64,000 nucleotides of DNA, taken from assembly GCA_902599495.1 (NCBI GenBank), contig CACKFY010000004.1:23970-87969 (forward strand), read 5' to 3'. A program made the translations under genes and the position numbers. This DNA is from an uncultured Pelagibacteraceae bacterium (GTDB lineage: Bacteria; Pseudomonadota; Alphaproteobacteria; Pelagibacterales; Pelagibacteraceae). Of the stretch, positions 47,312 to 57,990 are shown piece after piece. The stretch's first letter is position 1; each line of letters opens with the position of its first letter. The notes under the pieces were generated by a model, which was not told the DNA's origin, did no database searches, and saw only the letters and a program-made list of their open reading frames with translations.

Positions 47312-47351
47312 ATTTTAAATCCTTTGTGTCTACCAATTTCACCACGGGGGC
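47312..47351 (-). pseudogene. 5'-half tRNA-Leu fragment (direct repeat of 40412..40451)
   Basis: 40-nt match with 2 mismatches to tRNA-Leu 5' half (acceptor 5' strand to anticodon loop), same orientation, offset exactly 6900 bp. Confidence 0.93.
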
Positions 47352-47383
47352 ATTATTTTTCACTGACATATTTAAGCTAAGTT

Positions 47384-48226
47384 TTAACCTTTTACAACTC
47401 TGTGTTTTTGCTTTCCTAACTTATCAATACCAAGAGTTAATTCTTCTCCACCTTTTAAAAATCTAGGTGGTTTCATATTTTCTCCAACTCCATTAGGTGT
47501 TCCAGTGCAGCAGATGTCTCCTGGGTATAAAGTCATGCAGTGACTCATGTAAGAAACAAGTTGTTCTATATTAAATATCATATCCTTCGTGTTTCCAGTT
47601 TGCATTCTCTCACCATTTACATCTAGAAACATATTAAGATTATTGTAATCTTTAACTTCGTCTTTCGTAAGAATATATGGTCCTATTGGTCCAAAGGTAT
47701 CAAAACCTTTTCCTTTATCCCATGTTAAACCTTTATTTTTCTGAAACTCTCTCTCACTTACATCTGTAACTAGAAAAAAACCAAGAACATAATCAAGAGC
47801 ATTTTTTTCCTCAACATATTTAGCTTTTTTTCCTATTACAAAACCAATCTCAACTTCCCAATCCGTTTGATTTGAATTTTTTGGAACTTCTATGTTATCG
47901 TTAGGTCCAACAATGCAATTAGTAAATTTTGAAAATATAATTGGCTCTTTAGGAATGGGTAAATTTTGTTCTGTTGCATGATCTTTAAAATTCAGACCAA
48001 TTCCTAAAAACTTCGAAGGATTATTTACGCAAGCACCTACCCTAGAGTTCGAATCAAGAGTTGGTAAATCTTTAATATTTAATTTTTTTATTTTTTCAAT
48101 AGTTTCAAAGTTTAAACTTTCAGGGTTAAGATCTGATATTGTGCTAGATAGATCTTTATATGAACCATCTTTATCAATAATTGCAGGTTTTTCTTTGCCT
48201 AAATCACCTATTCTACAAAGTTTCAT
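47384..48226 (-). CDS. Fumarylacetoacetate hydrolase family protein
   Basis: GIGLNFKDHATE, PIIFSKFTNCIVGPNDNI, DICCTGTPNGVG. Confidence 0.92.
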   Translation of the reverse strand: MKLCRIGDLGKEKPAIIDKDGSYKDLSSTISDLNPESLNFETIEKIKKLNIKDLPTLDSNSRVGACVNNPSKFLGIGLNFKDHATEQNLPIPKEPIIFSKFTNCIVGPNDNIEVPKNSNQTDWEVEIGFVIGKKAKYVEEKNALDYVLGFFLVTDVSEREFQKNKGLTWDKGKGFDTFGPIGPYILTKDEVKDYNNLNMFLDVNGERMQTGNTKDMIFNIEQLVSYMSHCMTLYPGDICCTGTPNGVGENMKPPRFLKGGEELTLGIDKLGKQKHRVVKG

Positions 48227-48230
48227 ATCT

Positions 48231-49142
48231 TCATTTAATTAAGTTTCTTAAACTTTTTTCTAAAATTTTTCCCTCTAATGACTTTATATTAACCTTTATG
48301 TTTTTATCAACTCTCATATCTACCCCATTTTTCCATATTCCAGCCGCCAGATGTATAATTCCTATCTCATTATTAGGAATATTTGGCTCTCTAAAAGTTT
48401 TTTCCTTTTCATCATAAACTGGAAGAAGGTGACTCGTTATCCAATTGTGGTTAATGGGTAGAAATTCAGTTTCTGCATTATCTATATAAACTGTCATATT
48501 GATAGCCAAACCCTCAGATCCAAACACTCTCCCTTTAGATAAAGTTTTTTTTAAATTTTTTTGCCAAATATCCCAGCAAGTTGAATTTTTCATTAAAGAA
48601 AAAACTCCAATATTTAAGTGAGGCGCAAAAGCAATTTTTCTAGCATCATTTTCTGAAAGCCCAGACATTTTTGCATGTTTATAATTTTGTGTTTTTATTG
48701 CTGCAAATTTTCCAAATATCCAATTAACTTTTGCTAAGCTTCTATATCCTGGGCCTATTGATTGGGTAATACCTAATTTATTTTTTTCACAAGCCTTAAA
48801 ATAATTATCAATACATTCCCATGAGTTAATCCACGCATCGCAATCAATCCATAAGTATTTATCATAATTCGGAAAATATTTTGGAATAAAGGCTCTTGAT
48901 ATTTGACTTTTTAACCACTCTTTTCCTTTTTTATAAAATGGAATCTCTATATCCCACTCAGCTTTTTTAATTTCATTAACTTGGGTATCTAATAACTCTA
49001 TTTGTTTAGAAGTTAATCCAGCATCTAATACACAAATATCAATTTTTTCACTTTGTTTAAATTTTCTTATAGAATAAATTAATTCCTCTAAAAGAGGAAA
49101 ATAATTTGAGTCTGCGAGTGTAACAATTGTTTTTTTTGTCAT
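48231..49142 (-). CDS. Glycosyltransferase (GT8-like)
   Basis: TIVTLADSNYFPLLEELIYSIRKF; KYLWIDCDAWI (DxD-type). Confidence 0.6.
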   Translation of the reverse strand: MTKKTIVTLADSNYFPLLEELIYSIRKFKQSEKIDICVLDAGLTSKQIELLDTQVNEIKKAEWDIEIPFYKKGKEWLKSQISRAFIPKYFPNYDKYLWIDCDAWINSWECIDNYFKACEKNKLGITQSIGPGYRSLAKVNWIFGKFAAIKTQNYKHAKMSGLSENDARKIAFAPHLNIGVFSLMKNSTCWDIWQKNLKKTLSKGRVFGSEGLAINMTVYIDNAETEFLPINHNWITSHLLPVYDEKEKTFREPNIPNNEIGIIHLAAGIWKNGVDMRVDKNIKVNIKSLEGKILEKSLRNLIK

Positions 49143-50033
49143 TTATTCAATCCAGCTAGAGAATCTCTTTTTATTTTCCTTTATATAATCTGGTAATTCA
49201 CTGCCGTCTGTAGCTTTAAGGTTTTGAGTTCCATCAAATTTTTCAGTTTTCATGTCAGCTCTAAGATTATAAATAGACTTTTTGCTTTTTATAATTTCTT
49301 CTATTTTTTTTTTTCCTAGTGGATTAATATCATATTCTCTATGATGAAGGTAAGTTCTCATTTTTTTTTCAATATCCTCGGGTGTCTTCATATTAGAAAA
49401 ATGCCATCCTCCATTATCTATAAACTTTAAGTTTGAATATTTTTTATCTGAGAATAGTACATCTATTCTCCAAAATGGATATTTTTTATCTTTAATATTT
49501 CTTAACCATTGTGGTGATTTAAGAATTTTAAATTTACAAGCTTTTGTTCCTAACCAAGGCAAATCTTCAAGTTTAAGATTAAACTTGTAATAATAAAAAT
49601 TTTGTTTAAACAAAATTATCTCATTATTTATTTCATTAATGTCTAGATTAGATAAATTAGGAATTTCATCTACGTCTGAGATAAGAACCAGATCGTCAGG
49701 GGCTGCTTTTGAAAGTCCTTTGCTAATTCCATTTCTTTGATAGTTTTCCCTTTTTAAAGCATTCATAATATATTTTGAATTTTTTTTATCTTCTGTGTCA
49801 CTATCATTTATCGTTTCTAAATTATTAGGTTCATTCTCTAAAACAATATAATTAATTTTTTTTTTAAAATTTGCGTATTTATTCATATTAAACAAAAGAT
49901 TTCTTTTTTCTCCACTATGAGTAAATTTGCTCTCAACAATTATAAATTCATCTACAAATTTATTTAAAATATTTAAACGAAGATCTATTATTAAGTCTTC
50001 ATCATAAAACATGAAACAATCGTAAATTTTCAT
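49143..50033 (-). CDS. Glycosyltransferase family 17-like protein
   Basis: MKIYDCFMFYDEDLIIDLRLNILNKFVDEFIIVESKFTHSG; LISDVDEIP; GGWHFSNMKTPEDI. Confidence 0.82.
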   Translation of the reverse strand: MKIYDCFMFYDEDLIIDLRLNILNKFVDEFIIVESKFTHSGEKRNLLFNMNKYANFKKKINYIVLENEPNNLETINDSDTEDKKNSKYIMNALKRENYQRNGISKGLSKAAPDDLVLISDVDEIPNLSNLDINEINNEIILFKQNFYYYKFNLKLEDLPWLGTKACKFKILKSPQWLRNIKDKKYPFWRIDVLFSDKKYSNLKFIDNGGWHFSNMKTPEDIEKKMRTYLHHREYDINPLGKKKIEEIIKSKKSIYNLRADMKTEKFDGTQNLKATDGSELPDYIKENKKRFSSWIE

Positions 50034-50785
50034 ACTTTTTTAATTTTTTTCTTTTTAACAATATTTTTCAAAATTTCTTTTTTACATAATTGAATTTTAT
50101 GTTTTTTTTGAGACCTCAAAACTATAGAAACTCCAACTCTTCCAAGCCTAAAAAAGGGATAACTTCCTATATCAATCTCTCTTCTAAATTTTTTTTGTAT
50201 TTTTTCAAGTTCTTTAGAAATGTTGCTCTCAACAGTAATTAAATTTATTGAGTCGCTATGTGTCTTTAATCCTTTTTTCAAGTATATTGAGCAATTATGT
50301 ATCATCGATTTTAAAATTGAGGGCACCCCAGGTAAACAAAAAACATTTTTAATTTTAAAACCTGGCGCTGCACTTGATGGGTTATAAATTAATTTAGATC
50401 CTTTTGGCATTTTACTCATTTTTTTTCTTCCATCATTAAATTTTTTTTTTCCATAATATCTCTCCAAAATTTTGAATGCCTCAGGATGATATTCGTATTT
50501 AACTTTGAAAACTTTTGAAATTGATTTTGATGTAATATCATCATGCGTTGGTCCTATACCGCCTGTTGTAAAAACATATTTGTAATTTTTTCTTAAATCA
50601 TTAGTAGTTTTTATAATTTTTTTTTCATTATCTGGAATAACTCTTACTTCTTTAACAGCTATCCCATTTCTGTCATTCAACCATTTAGATATAAATGATA
50701 CGTTTAAATCTTGTGTTCTTCCTGATAAAATTTCGTTTCCTATGACTAAAATAGCTGCATTTACTTTTTTAAAATTTTTCTTCAT
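50030..50785 (-). CDS. MoCF/CinA N-terminal-type molybdopterin-binding domain protein
   Basis: AILVIGNEILSGRTQDLN, TTGGIGPTHDDIT, LPGVPSILKSM. Confidence 0.88.
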   Translation of the reverse strand: MKKNFKKVNAAILVIGNEILSGRTQDLNVSFISKWLNDRNGIAVKEVRVIPDNEKKIIKTTNDLRKNYKYVFTTGGIGPTHDDITSKSISKVFKVKYEYHPEAFKILERYYGKKKFNDGRKKMSKMPKGSKLIYNPSSAAPGFKIKNVFCLPGVPSILKSMIHNCSIYLKKGLKTHSDSINLITVESNISKELEKIQKKFRREIDIGSYPFFRLGRVGVSIVLRSQKKHKIQLCKKEILKNIVKKKKIKKV

Positions 50786-50794
50786 AGTAAAAAT

Positions 50795-51502
50795 TTGTAT
50801 ATGATTTTTGAAAGTGAATTAATATCAGGTGTCTTGATTAAAAGATACAAAAGATTTTTTGTTGATATAGAACTAAAAAATAAAGTTATTACTGCTCACT
50901 GTCCCAATACGGGATCAATGATGGGGCTTATCAATAAAGGTAGTAAAGTTTGGATTACTAAAAGTAATGATATCAAACGTAAGCTCAAATATACCTTACA
51001 AATAATTGAAGTTAATAAAAAAAAAATCGGAGTGAATACACATCTCACAAATAAGATTTTTTATGAGGCTTTATTAAAAGACAAAATATTTAAACTAAGA
51101 AAAGCTGATAAAATTAAAAAAGAAAAAAAATTTAATGAAAATACTCGTTTTGATTTTTTTATTGAACGAGAAAAAAAAGGTATTTTTATTGAAGTTAAAA
51201 ATGTTACTCTTTCTAGAACAATAAATACCGCTGAATTTCCAGATGCTGTCACTCAAAGAGGGTTAAAACATATTAAAGAGCTTATTAAAGCAAATAAAAA
51301 GGGTTTTGATATTTATCTTGTATTTATCGTTCAACGTGAAGATTGTAAAATCTTAAAAATTGCAGAAGACATTGATCCTGAATATAAAAATTTATTAACA
51401 TTTGGCTTAAAAAATAATCTAAAAGTTATTTGCTATGATTGTAAATTTTTATCAAAAGGAATAGTAATAAATAAAAAAATTAAATTTAAAAATAATGATT
51501 GA
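50795..51502 (+). CDS. sfsA: SfsA family DNA/RNA nuclease-like protein
   Basis: HCPNTGSMMGL, FIEVKNVTL, FPDAVTQRGLKHI. Confidence 0.93.
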   Translation: MYMIFESELISGVLIKRYKRFFVDIELKNKVITAHCPNTGSMMGLINKGSKVWITKSNDIKRKLKYTLQIIEVNKKKIGVNTHLTNKIFYEALLKDKIFKLRKADKIKKEKKFNENTRFDFFIEREKKGIFIEVKNVTLSRTINTAEFPDAVTQRGLKHIKELIKANKKGFDIYLVFIVQREDCKILKIAEDIDPEYKNLLTFGLKNNLKVICYDCKFLSKGIVINKKIKFKNND

Positions 51503-52259
51503 AAGTTTTGAAAAAACAAAATTAGCTGGATCTATAGCCTCTGGTGCTCTTGATGAAGTGGATAAAATAGTCCGACCCGGAGTAAGTACAGATGAGATAG
51601 ATAAACTTTGTTACGATTACATAAATGATCACAAAGCTTATTCTGCACCTCTTTATTACAGAGGATTTCCTAAATCATGTTGCACATCTACAAACCATAT
51701 AGTTTGTCACGGCATACCTTCAAGTAAAACTTTAAAAGATGGTGATATACTTAATGTTGATGTCACTGCAATTAAAGATGGATGGCACGGCGATACTAGC
51801 AGAATGTTTGTTGTAGGTGATTGTTCTGTCAAAGCAAAAAAACTTATTAGAATAACTTATGAGTCTATGATGAAAGCTATAAGTATAATTAAATCTAATA
51901 TAAATATCGGTCATATAGGTCATACAATACAAAAAAATGTAGAAGCTGAAGGTTTTTCAGTTGTTAGAGATTTTTGTGGACATGGAATTGGTGAAAATTT
52001 TCACGAAAGTCCTAATGTCCTTCATTACGGTTCAAAAGACTTAGGTCCAAAACTTAAAGCAGGTATGATATTTACAGTTGAACCAATGATTAATGCTGGA
52101 AATTATGAGACTAAAACTCTTAAAGACGGTTGGACTGCAGTAACAAAGGACAAGTCTTTATCAGCACAATTTGAACACACTGTTGGTGTAACTGATGATG
52201 GATACGAAATTTTTACTTTATCAGAAAAAGGTTTAAACTTTCCTCCAAATTTAGAATGA
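51495..52259 (+). CDS. map: Methionine aminopeptidase type I
   Basis: NVDVTAIKDGWHGDTSRMF, CGHGIGENFHESPNV, FTVEPMIN. Confidence 0.96.
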   Translation: MIESFEKTKLAGSIASGALDEVDKIVRPGVSTDEIDKLCYDYINDHKAYSAPLYYRGFPKSCCTSTNHIVCHGIPSSKTLKDGDILNVDVTAIKDGWHGDTSRMFVVGDCSVKAKKLIRITYESMMKAISIIKSNINIGHIGHTIQKNVEAEGFSVVRDFCGHGIGENFHESPNVLHYGSKDLGPKLKAGMIFTVEPMINAGNYETKTLKDGWTAVTKDKSLSAQFEHTVGVTDDGYEIFTLSEKGLNFPPNLE

Positions 52260-53551
52260 TAGATAGATATTCAAGAAAAGAACTAAAAAATATTTGGAGT
52301 GACAATAACAAGTATTCTCTATGGCTCAAAATTGAAATTGCCGCTGCAGAAGCAATGGAAAAAAATAAAATAATTCCAAAAGGTGTTTCAAAAAAAGTTA
52401 AGTCTAAGGCAAAAATTAATACAAAAAGAATCTTTGAAATAGAAAAAAAAGTTAAACATGATGTAATTGCTTTTTTAACCTCAATAACAGAAAGAGTGGG
52501 TAAAGAGGCGAAATATTTACATAAGGGAATGACTTCGTCGGATGTTCTAGATACTTGTTTTAATTTACAGTTAAAGCAATCTGGTGAAATTTTAATAAAA
52601 GACTTAAATTTATTATTGACTTCATTAAAAAAACAGGCTGTAAAATATAAATTTACAGCGTGTATAGGAAGAAGTCACGGTATTCACGCTGAACCAATTA
52701 CATTTGGTTTAAAAATGTTATCCTTTTATCAAGAATTTTTAAGGAACAAAAAAAGACTTCTAAACGCAATTAATGAAATATCTACATGTGCTATCTCGGG
52801 TGCAGTTGGAACTTTTGCCAATGTAGATCCAAAAGTTGAAAAATATGTAGCAAAAAAACTTAAGTTAAAAGTAGAGCCAATTTCAACACAAGTTATACCA
52901 AGAGATCGCCATGCTCAGTTTTTTTCAACACTTGGTATAATCGCTAGCTCAGTAGAGAGACTCGCAACAGAAATAAGACATTTACAAAGAACCGAGATTT
53001 TAGAAGTAGAGGAATTTTTTGGAAAAAAACAAAAAGGTTCGTCTGCGATGCCTCATAAAAAAAATCCTATATTGAGCGAAAATCTCACTGGTCTGTCAAG
53101 ATTAATAAGATCAACTGTTTTGCCAGCTATGGAAAACATTTCATTATGGCATGAAAGAGACATTTCGCACTCAGCTGTAGAGAGAAATATAGGACCAGAC
53201 TCTACTACAGCTTTAGATTTCGCTTTGATAAGATTAAATGATATAATTAAAAACTTAAATATATACCCAAAAAATATGCAAAAAAATCTTATGTTAACAA
53301 AAGGATTATTTTTTTCACAAAGAGTATTGCTAGAACTTACTACTTGTGGTTTCACACGAGAACAAGCTTATTCAATCGTTCAAAAGAATGCCATGCAGAG
53401 TTGGAAAAATAATACCTCTTTTTTTGAAAATTTATCAAAAGACAGCAAAATTAGTAAAAAAATACCTGTTAATAAATTGAAAAAATTATTTAATTTAAGT
53501 TACCATTCTAAAAAAATTAATATAATTTTTAACAGAGCACTTAAAAAATAA
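52256..53551 (+). CDS. purB: Adenylosuccinate lyase
   Basis: GMTSSDVLDTC, GRSHGIHAEP, GSSAMPHKKNPILSENL. Confidence 0.96.
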   Translation: MIDRYSRKELKNIWSDNNKYSLWLKIEIAAAEAMEKNKIIPKGVSKKVKSKAKINTKRIFEIEKKVKHDVIAFLTSITERVGKEAKYLHKGMTSSDVLDTCFNLQLKQSGEILIKDLNLLLTSLKKQAVKYKFTACIGRSHGIHAEPITFGLKMLSFYQEFLRNKKRLLNAINEISTCAISGAVGTFANVDPKVEKYVAKKLKLKVEPISTQVIPRDRHAQFFSTLGIIASSVERLATEIRHLQRTEILEVEEFFGKKQKGSSAMPHKKNPILSENLTGLSRLIRSTVLPAMENISLWHERDISHSAVERNIGPDSTTALDFALIRLNDIIKNLNIYPKNMQKNLMLTKGLFFSQRVLLELTTCGFTREQAYSIVQKNAMQSWKNNTSFFENLSKDSKISKKIPVNKLKKLFNLSYHSKKINIIFNRALKK

Positions 53552-53557
53552 TCTTAT

Positions 53558-54343
53558 ATGAATAAAGGAAAAAAACTTTACGAGGGAAAAGCTAAGATAA
53601 TTTATTCAACAAATGATAAATACTTAGTTGTTCAGCATTTTAAAGATGATGCTACTGCATTTAATAATTTAAAAAAAACTAAAGTAGAAGGAAAGGGTGT
53701 TTTAAATAACAGAATTTCAGAATGTATTCTAACGAATCTTGAGCAATGTGGAATAAAAACACATTTTGTAAAAAGACTTAACATGCGTGAACAATTAATT
53801 AAACGGGTTGATATTATTCCTATAGAATTTATTGTTAGAAACATTGCCAGTGGTTCTTTGACTAAAAGATTGGGTATATCTGATGGGACTGTTTTAGAAA
53901 AACCTTTATTAGAATATTGTCTTAAAAATGATGAGTTGCAAGATCCTCTTATTTCTAAAGAACACATATTCAATTTTGACTGGGCGACTAAAAGTGAAAT
54001 TGAGGAAATAGATAAAATAACTCTAAGAATAAATGATATTTTAGTAGGTTTATTTAGAGGCATTGGAATTAAATTAGTTGATTTTAAAATTGAATATGGA
54101 AAAGCATGGAATAAAAATGAAAATGAAATTTTGTTAGCTGATGAAATTAGCCCTGATACTTGTAGACTTTGGGACATAAAGACTGAGAAAAAACTTGATA
54201 AGGACAGATTTAGAAAAGATTTAGGGAATATAATTGAAGGGTATCAGGAGGTAGCAAGAAGATTGGGTATTATGCCTGAAATTTCAAATATTAAAGAGAT
54301 TAATTTCAATAAGTCAAGTTCTATTAAATTCAAAAAAAAATAA
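53558..54343 (+). CDS. purC: SAICAR synthase
   Basis: LYEGKAKIIY, IPIEFIVRNIASGSLTKR, LADEISPDTCRLWD. Confidence 0.96.
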   Translation: MNKGKKLYEGKAKIIYSTNDKYLVVQHFKDDATAFNNLKKTKVEGKGVLNNRISECILTNLEQCGIKTHFVKRLNMREQLIKRVDIIPIEFIVRNIASGSLTKRLGISDGTVLEKPLLEYCLKNDELQDPLISKEHIFNFDWATKSEIEEIDKITLRINDILVGLFRGIGIKLVDFKIEYGKAWNKNENEILLADEISPDTCRLWDIKTEKKLDKDRFRKDLGNIIEGYQEVARRLGIMPEISNIKEINFNKSSSIKFKKK

Positions 54344-54344
54344 A

Positions 54345-54584
54345 TTGAAATTTTCTGTAATTATAACTTTAAAGAAAGATGTTCTTGATCCTCAAGGAAA
54401 AGTAGTGCAGCAAACTTTACAAAACATGGGTATGGACTCATTAAGAAATTTAAGGCAAGGTAAATACTTTGAAATTGAAATTAATGAGTTAGATGAAGAT
54501 AAGGCTAAAAATATTATTGAGCAAATGTGTGAAAAACTTTTAGTAAATCTTATTATCGAAGATTACAAGATTAAAAAATTATAA
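54345..54584 (+). CDS. purS: FGAM synthase subunit PurS
   Basis: 79 aa, ITLKKDVLDPQGKVVQQTLQNMG; between purC and purQ. Confidence 0.95.
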   Translation: MKFSVIITLKKDVLDPQGKVVQQTLQNMGMDSLRNLRQGKYFEIEINELDEDKAKNIIEQMCEKLLVNLIIEDYKIKKL

Positions 54585-55262
54585 ATGAATTCTGCTGTTA
54601 TTGTTTTCCCTGGTTCAAATTGTGATAGAGATATAGCTTCTGCTTTAACTAAATTACAATTTAAAAATAAGATGGTTTGGCATAAAGATACTGAGCTACC
54701 TAAATCAGATTTAATTGTTATACCAGGAGGTTTTTCTTATGGAGATTATTTAAGATCAGGAGCAATAGCTGCTAAATCAAATATTTTAAAAGAAGTAATT
54801 AAATCTGCTAAATCTGGGTCGATAGTTTTAGGCATATGCAATGGATTTCAAATACTAATTGAAACTGGTCTATTAAGTGGCGCGTTACTGAGAAATAAAA
54901 ATTTAAAATTTATATCCAAAGATGTTAATCTTAAAGTCGTAAATAATAATAATAAATTTTGTAGTAAATATAAAAAAGATAACATTATAAGTTTAAATAT
55001 TGCACATAACGAGGGTAACTATTTTACAAATAAAGATCATCTCAAAGAACTAGAAGATAATGAACTTATACCATTTAAATATTGTAATTCTAAAGGTGTG
55101 ATTAGTAATGAAAGTAACCCAAATGGATCATTAAATAATATTGCGGGAATTCTGAATAGAGAAAAAAATATTCTTGGTATGATGCCTCATCCTGAGAGAA
55201 TGATTGATGATCTAGTTTCAAATACAGATGGAATTGATTTATTTTCAAGTATTTTAAATTAA
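54585..55262 (+). CDS. purQ: FGAM synthase subunit PurQ
   Basis: [36 protein letters not shown]. Confidence 0.96.
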   Translation: MNSAVIVFPGSNCDRDIASALTKLQFKNKMVWHKDTELPKSDLIVIPGGFSYGDYLRSGAIAAKSNILKEVIKSAKSGSIVLGICNGFQILIETGLLSGALLRNKNLKFISKDVNLKVVNNNNKFCSKYKKDNIISLNIAHNEGNYFTNKDHLKELEDNELIPFKYCNSKGVISNESNPNGSLNNIAGILNREKNILGMMPHPERMIDDLVSNTDGIDLFSSILN

Positions 55263-57457
55263 TGAAAATAACAAATGAAATAATTCTCTCCCACGGACTT
55301 AAAATAGATGAGTACTCTAAAATTAAAACTTTATTAAATAGAGATCCAAATTTTCTAGAACTAGGTATTTTTTCAGCTATGTGGAATGAGCATTGTTCAT
55401 ATAAATCATCAAAAATTCATTTAAAAAAATTACCAGTAAAAAATAAATATGTTATACAAGGTCCTGGTGAAAACGCTGGTGTAATTGATATTGGAGATGA
55501 TGATGCAATTGTTTTTAAAATTGAAAGTCATAATCACCCTTCATTTATCGAACCTTATCAAGGCGCAGCCACAGGAGTGGGTGGTATATTAAGAGATGTT
55601 TTTACTATGGGAGCTAGACCTATCGCTCTTTTAAATTCAATACACTTTGGTAGTCCTGAAAATACAAAAACTAAAAGTCTGTTAAACGGAGTGGTTTCAG
55701 GAATTAGTGGATATGGTAATTGTATTGGCATACCAACTATAGCAGGTGAAACTAAATTCAATAGAACCTATAATGAAAATATTCTAGTCAATGCTATGGC
55801 TGTGGGTTTAGCAAATAAAAATAAAATTTTTTACTCAAAAGCAAAAGGAACAAATAAATCTGTAGTTTATGTTGGGTCAAAAACAGGACGAGATGGAATA
55901 CATGGAGCTTCAATGGCTTCAGAAGAATTTGATGAAAACTCTGAAGAAAAAAAGCCAACTGTGCAAGTCGGTGATCCATTTACAGAAAAATTGCTTATGG
56001 AGGCTTGTTTAGAATTAATGAAAGAAAATTCAATTATTTCAATTCAAGACATGGGGGCAGCTGGTTTGACTTCTTCTAGTGTTGAAATGGCACACAAAGG
56101 TAATTTAGGAATAGAACTAAACCTAGATAAGGTTCCTTGTAGGGAGGAAAATATGAGTCCTTATGAAATGATGTTATCCGAAAGTCAGGAAAGAATGTTA
56201 TTAATTATTGAGGATGGCAAAGAAGAGAGCGCTAAAAAAATATTTGAAAAATGGGATCTTGAATTTGTTGTAATAGGTAAAACAACTCAAACTAATAATT
56301 TAGTTTTGAAGTTTAAAAATGAAGTAGTTGCGTCAATTCCAATTGACGCTTTGTCGTCTAAAGCGCCTTTATATGACAGAAAATGGAATAAAAAAAAAGT
56401 TTCTAGTAAGAAAGTTGATTTGAAAAATTTAGAAAGTATCAAATTTGATGAAGCTTTTTTAAAAATAGTTTCCTCTGCTAATCATTCTAATAAAAAATGG
56501 GTTACCGAACAATATGATCAAATGGTGATGGGTGATACTGTAGAGCGCTCGGGAACTGATGCTGCAATAGTTAGGATTCATAATAAGGATAAAGCAATAG
56601 CTGTTACTGTGGACTCCTCTGCTAATTACTGTAAATCAAATCCAAAAACTGGTGGAAAACAAGTTGTTTGTGAAAGTTGGAGAAATTTAATTGCTGTCGG
56701 AGCAAAACCTATAGCTATAACTAATTGCCTTAATTTTGGAAATCCAGAAAATCCGGAAATTATGGGTGAGTTTGCTGAAAATATTTTAGGAATGAAAGAA
56801 GCGTGTGAATTTTTAAATTACCCAGTAGTGTCTGGAAATGTATCTTTTTACAATGGAACTAACAAAAAAAATATTTTTCCAACACCGGTTATAGGAGGTG
56901 TTGGTTTAATTAAAAATTTAAAGAGAATACAAAATCATAGATTTAAAAAAATTGATAGTCAAATTATAGTTATAGGTAAAACATTTGGTCATCTTGGTCA
57001 AAGTGTATTTCTTGAGGAGCTGTATTCATTACAAGATGGTCCTTCACCAGAGGTGAATTTAACTAATGAAAAAAACAATGGAGAAATAATTTTAAAATTA
57101 ATAACTAGTGGCGCAATTAATTCTGTACACGATATATCGTCTGGAGGAATAATTTTATCTCTAGCTGAAATGTCTTTGAGTTCTGGCATAGGAGTAAAAA
57201 TAAGTAAACCGAATAAAATATCTAATATTTTTGAGTATTTTTTTGGAGAAGATCAAAGTAGATATATTTTAGAAATTGACAAAAAAAACTATCCAAAAGT
57301 TGAAAAAATTCTTAAGGATAATGGTATTTATTTTCAAAAAATTGGTATAACTCAAAATAATTTATTTGAACTTGATAAGCATCTTAAAATTAGTGTTAAA
57401 GAGCTTTATGATATAAATAATAAATGGTATAATAGTTATAATGGCTTTGTCAGCTGA
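55262..57457 (+). CDS. purL: FGAM synthase subunit PurL
   Basis: [37 protein letters not shown]. Confidence 0.97.
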   Translation: MKITNEIILSHGLKIDEYSKIKTLLNRDPNFLELGIFSAMWNEHCSYKSSKIHLKKLPVKNKYVIQGPGENAGVIDIGDDDAIVFKIESHNHPSFIEPYQGAATGVGGILRDVFTMGARPIALLNSIHFGSPENTKTKSLLNGVVSGISGYGNCIGIPTIAGETKFNRTYNENILVNAMAVGLANKNKIFYSKAKGTNKSVVYVGSKTGRDGIHGASMASEEFDENSEEKKPTVQVGDPFTEKLLMEACLELMKENSIISIQDMGAAGLTSSSVEMAHKGNLGIELNLDKVPCREENMSPYEMMLSESQERMLLIIEDGKEESAKKIFEKWDLEFVVIGKTTQTNNLVLKFKNEVVASIPIDALSSKAPLYDRKWNKKKVSSKKVDLKNLESIKFDEAFLKIVSSANHSNKKWVTEQYDQMVMGDTVERSGTDAAIVRIHNKDKAIAVTVDSSANYCKSNPKTGGKQVVCESWRNLIAVGAKPIAITNCLNFGNPENPEIMGEFAENILGMKEACEFLNYPVVSGNVSFYNGTNKKNIFPTPVIGGVGLIKNLKRIQNHRFKKIDSQIIVIGKTFGHLGQSVFLEELYSLQDGPSPEVNLTNEKNNGEIILKLITSGAINSVHDISSGGIILSLAEMSLSSGIGVKISKPNKISNIFEYFFGEDQSRYILEIDKKNYPKVEKILKDNGIYFQKIGITQNNLFELDKHLKISVKELYDINNKWYNSYNGFVS

Positions 57458-57671
57458 TAAAATTAAAGAATATATTTTAGAAAGAATTCCAGATGCATCA
57501 ATAGAAATTAAAGATTTGATGGGTGACAATAATCACTATTCAGCGATAATTAAATCCAGTGTATTTAAAGGAATGAGTAAAATTGAACAACACAAATTAG
57601 TTTATAAGTCTTTAAAAGGTAAAATGGGAAACGAATTACATGCACTTTCATTGACTACTGAGGAAAAGTAA
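57441..57671 (+). CDS. BolA family protein
   Basis: [27 protein letters not shown]; followed by Grx4. Confidence 0.93.
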   Translation: MALSADKIKEYILERIPDASIEIKDLMGDNNHYSAIIKSSVFKGMSKIEQHKLVYKSLKGKMGNELHALSLTTEEK

Positions 57672-57672
57672 T

Positions 57673-57990
57673 ATGAATGTAGAAGAAAATATTAAAAACT
57701 TGATAGAAAAAAACGATGTATGTCTTTTTATGAAGGGTACTCCAGAAAACCCTCAATGTGGATTTTCAATGGCTGTTTCCAACGTTCTAAAACATTTAAA
57801 CGTTAAATTTTTAGGTGTAAATGTTTTGGAAGACCAAAATTTGAGGCAAGGAATAAAAGACTTTAGTGATTGGCCAACTATCCCACAATTATATATCAAA
57901 GGCAAATTTATCGGCGGATGTGATATTGTGAAAGAAATGTTTGAAAAGGGTGAACTTAAAAAAGTTTTCGAAGAAAAAAAATTAATTTAA
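57673..57990 (+). CDS. grxD: Monothiol glutaredoxin Grx4 family
   Basis: FMKGTPENPQCGFS (CGFS), WPTIPQLYIKGKFIGGCDI. Confidence 0.96.
   Translation: MNVEENIKNLIEKNDVCLFMKGTPENPQCGFSMAVSNVLKHLNVKFLGVNVLEDQNLRQGIKDFSDWPTIPQLYIKGKFIGGCDIVKEMFEKGELKKVFEEKKLI

Noticed and set aside
53632-54177. 181-aa ORF antisense to purC
   Set aside because: Lies entirely opposite a well-supported purC frame; typical shadow ORF.
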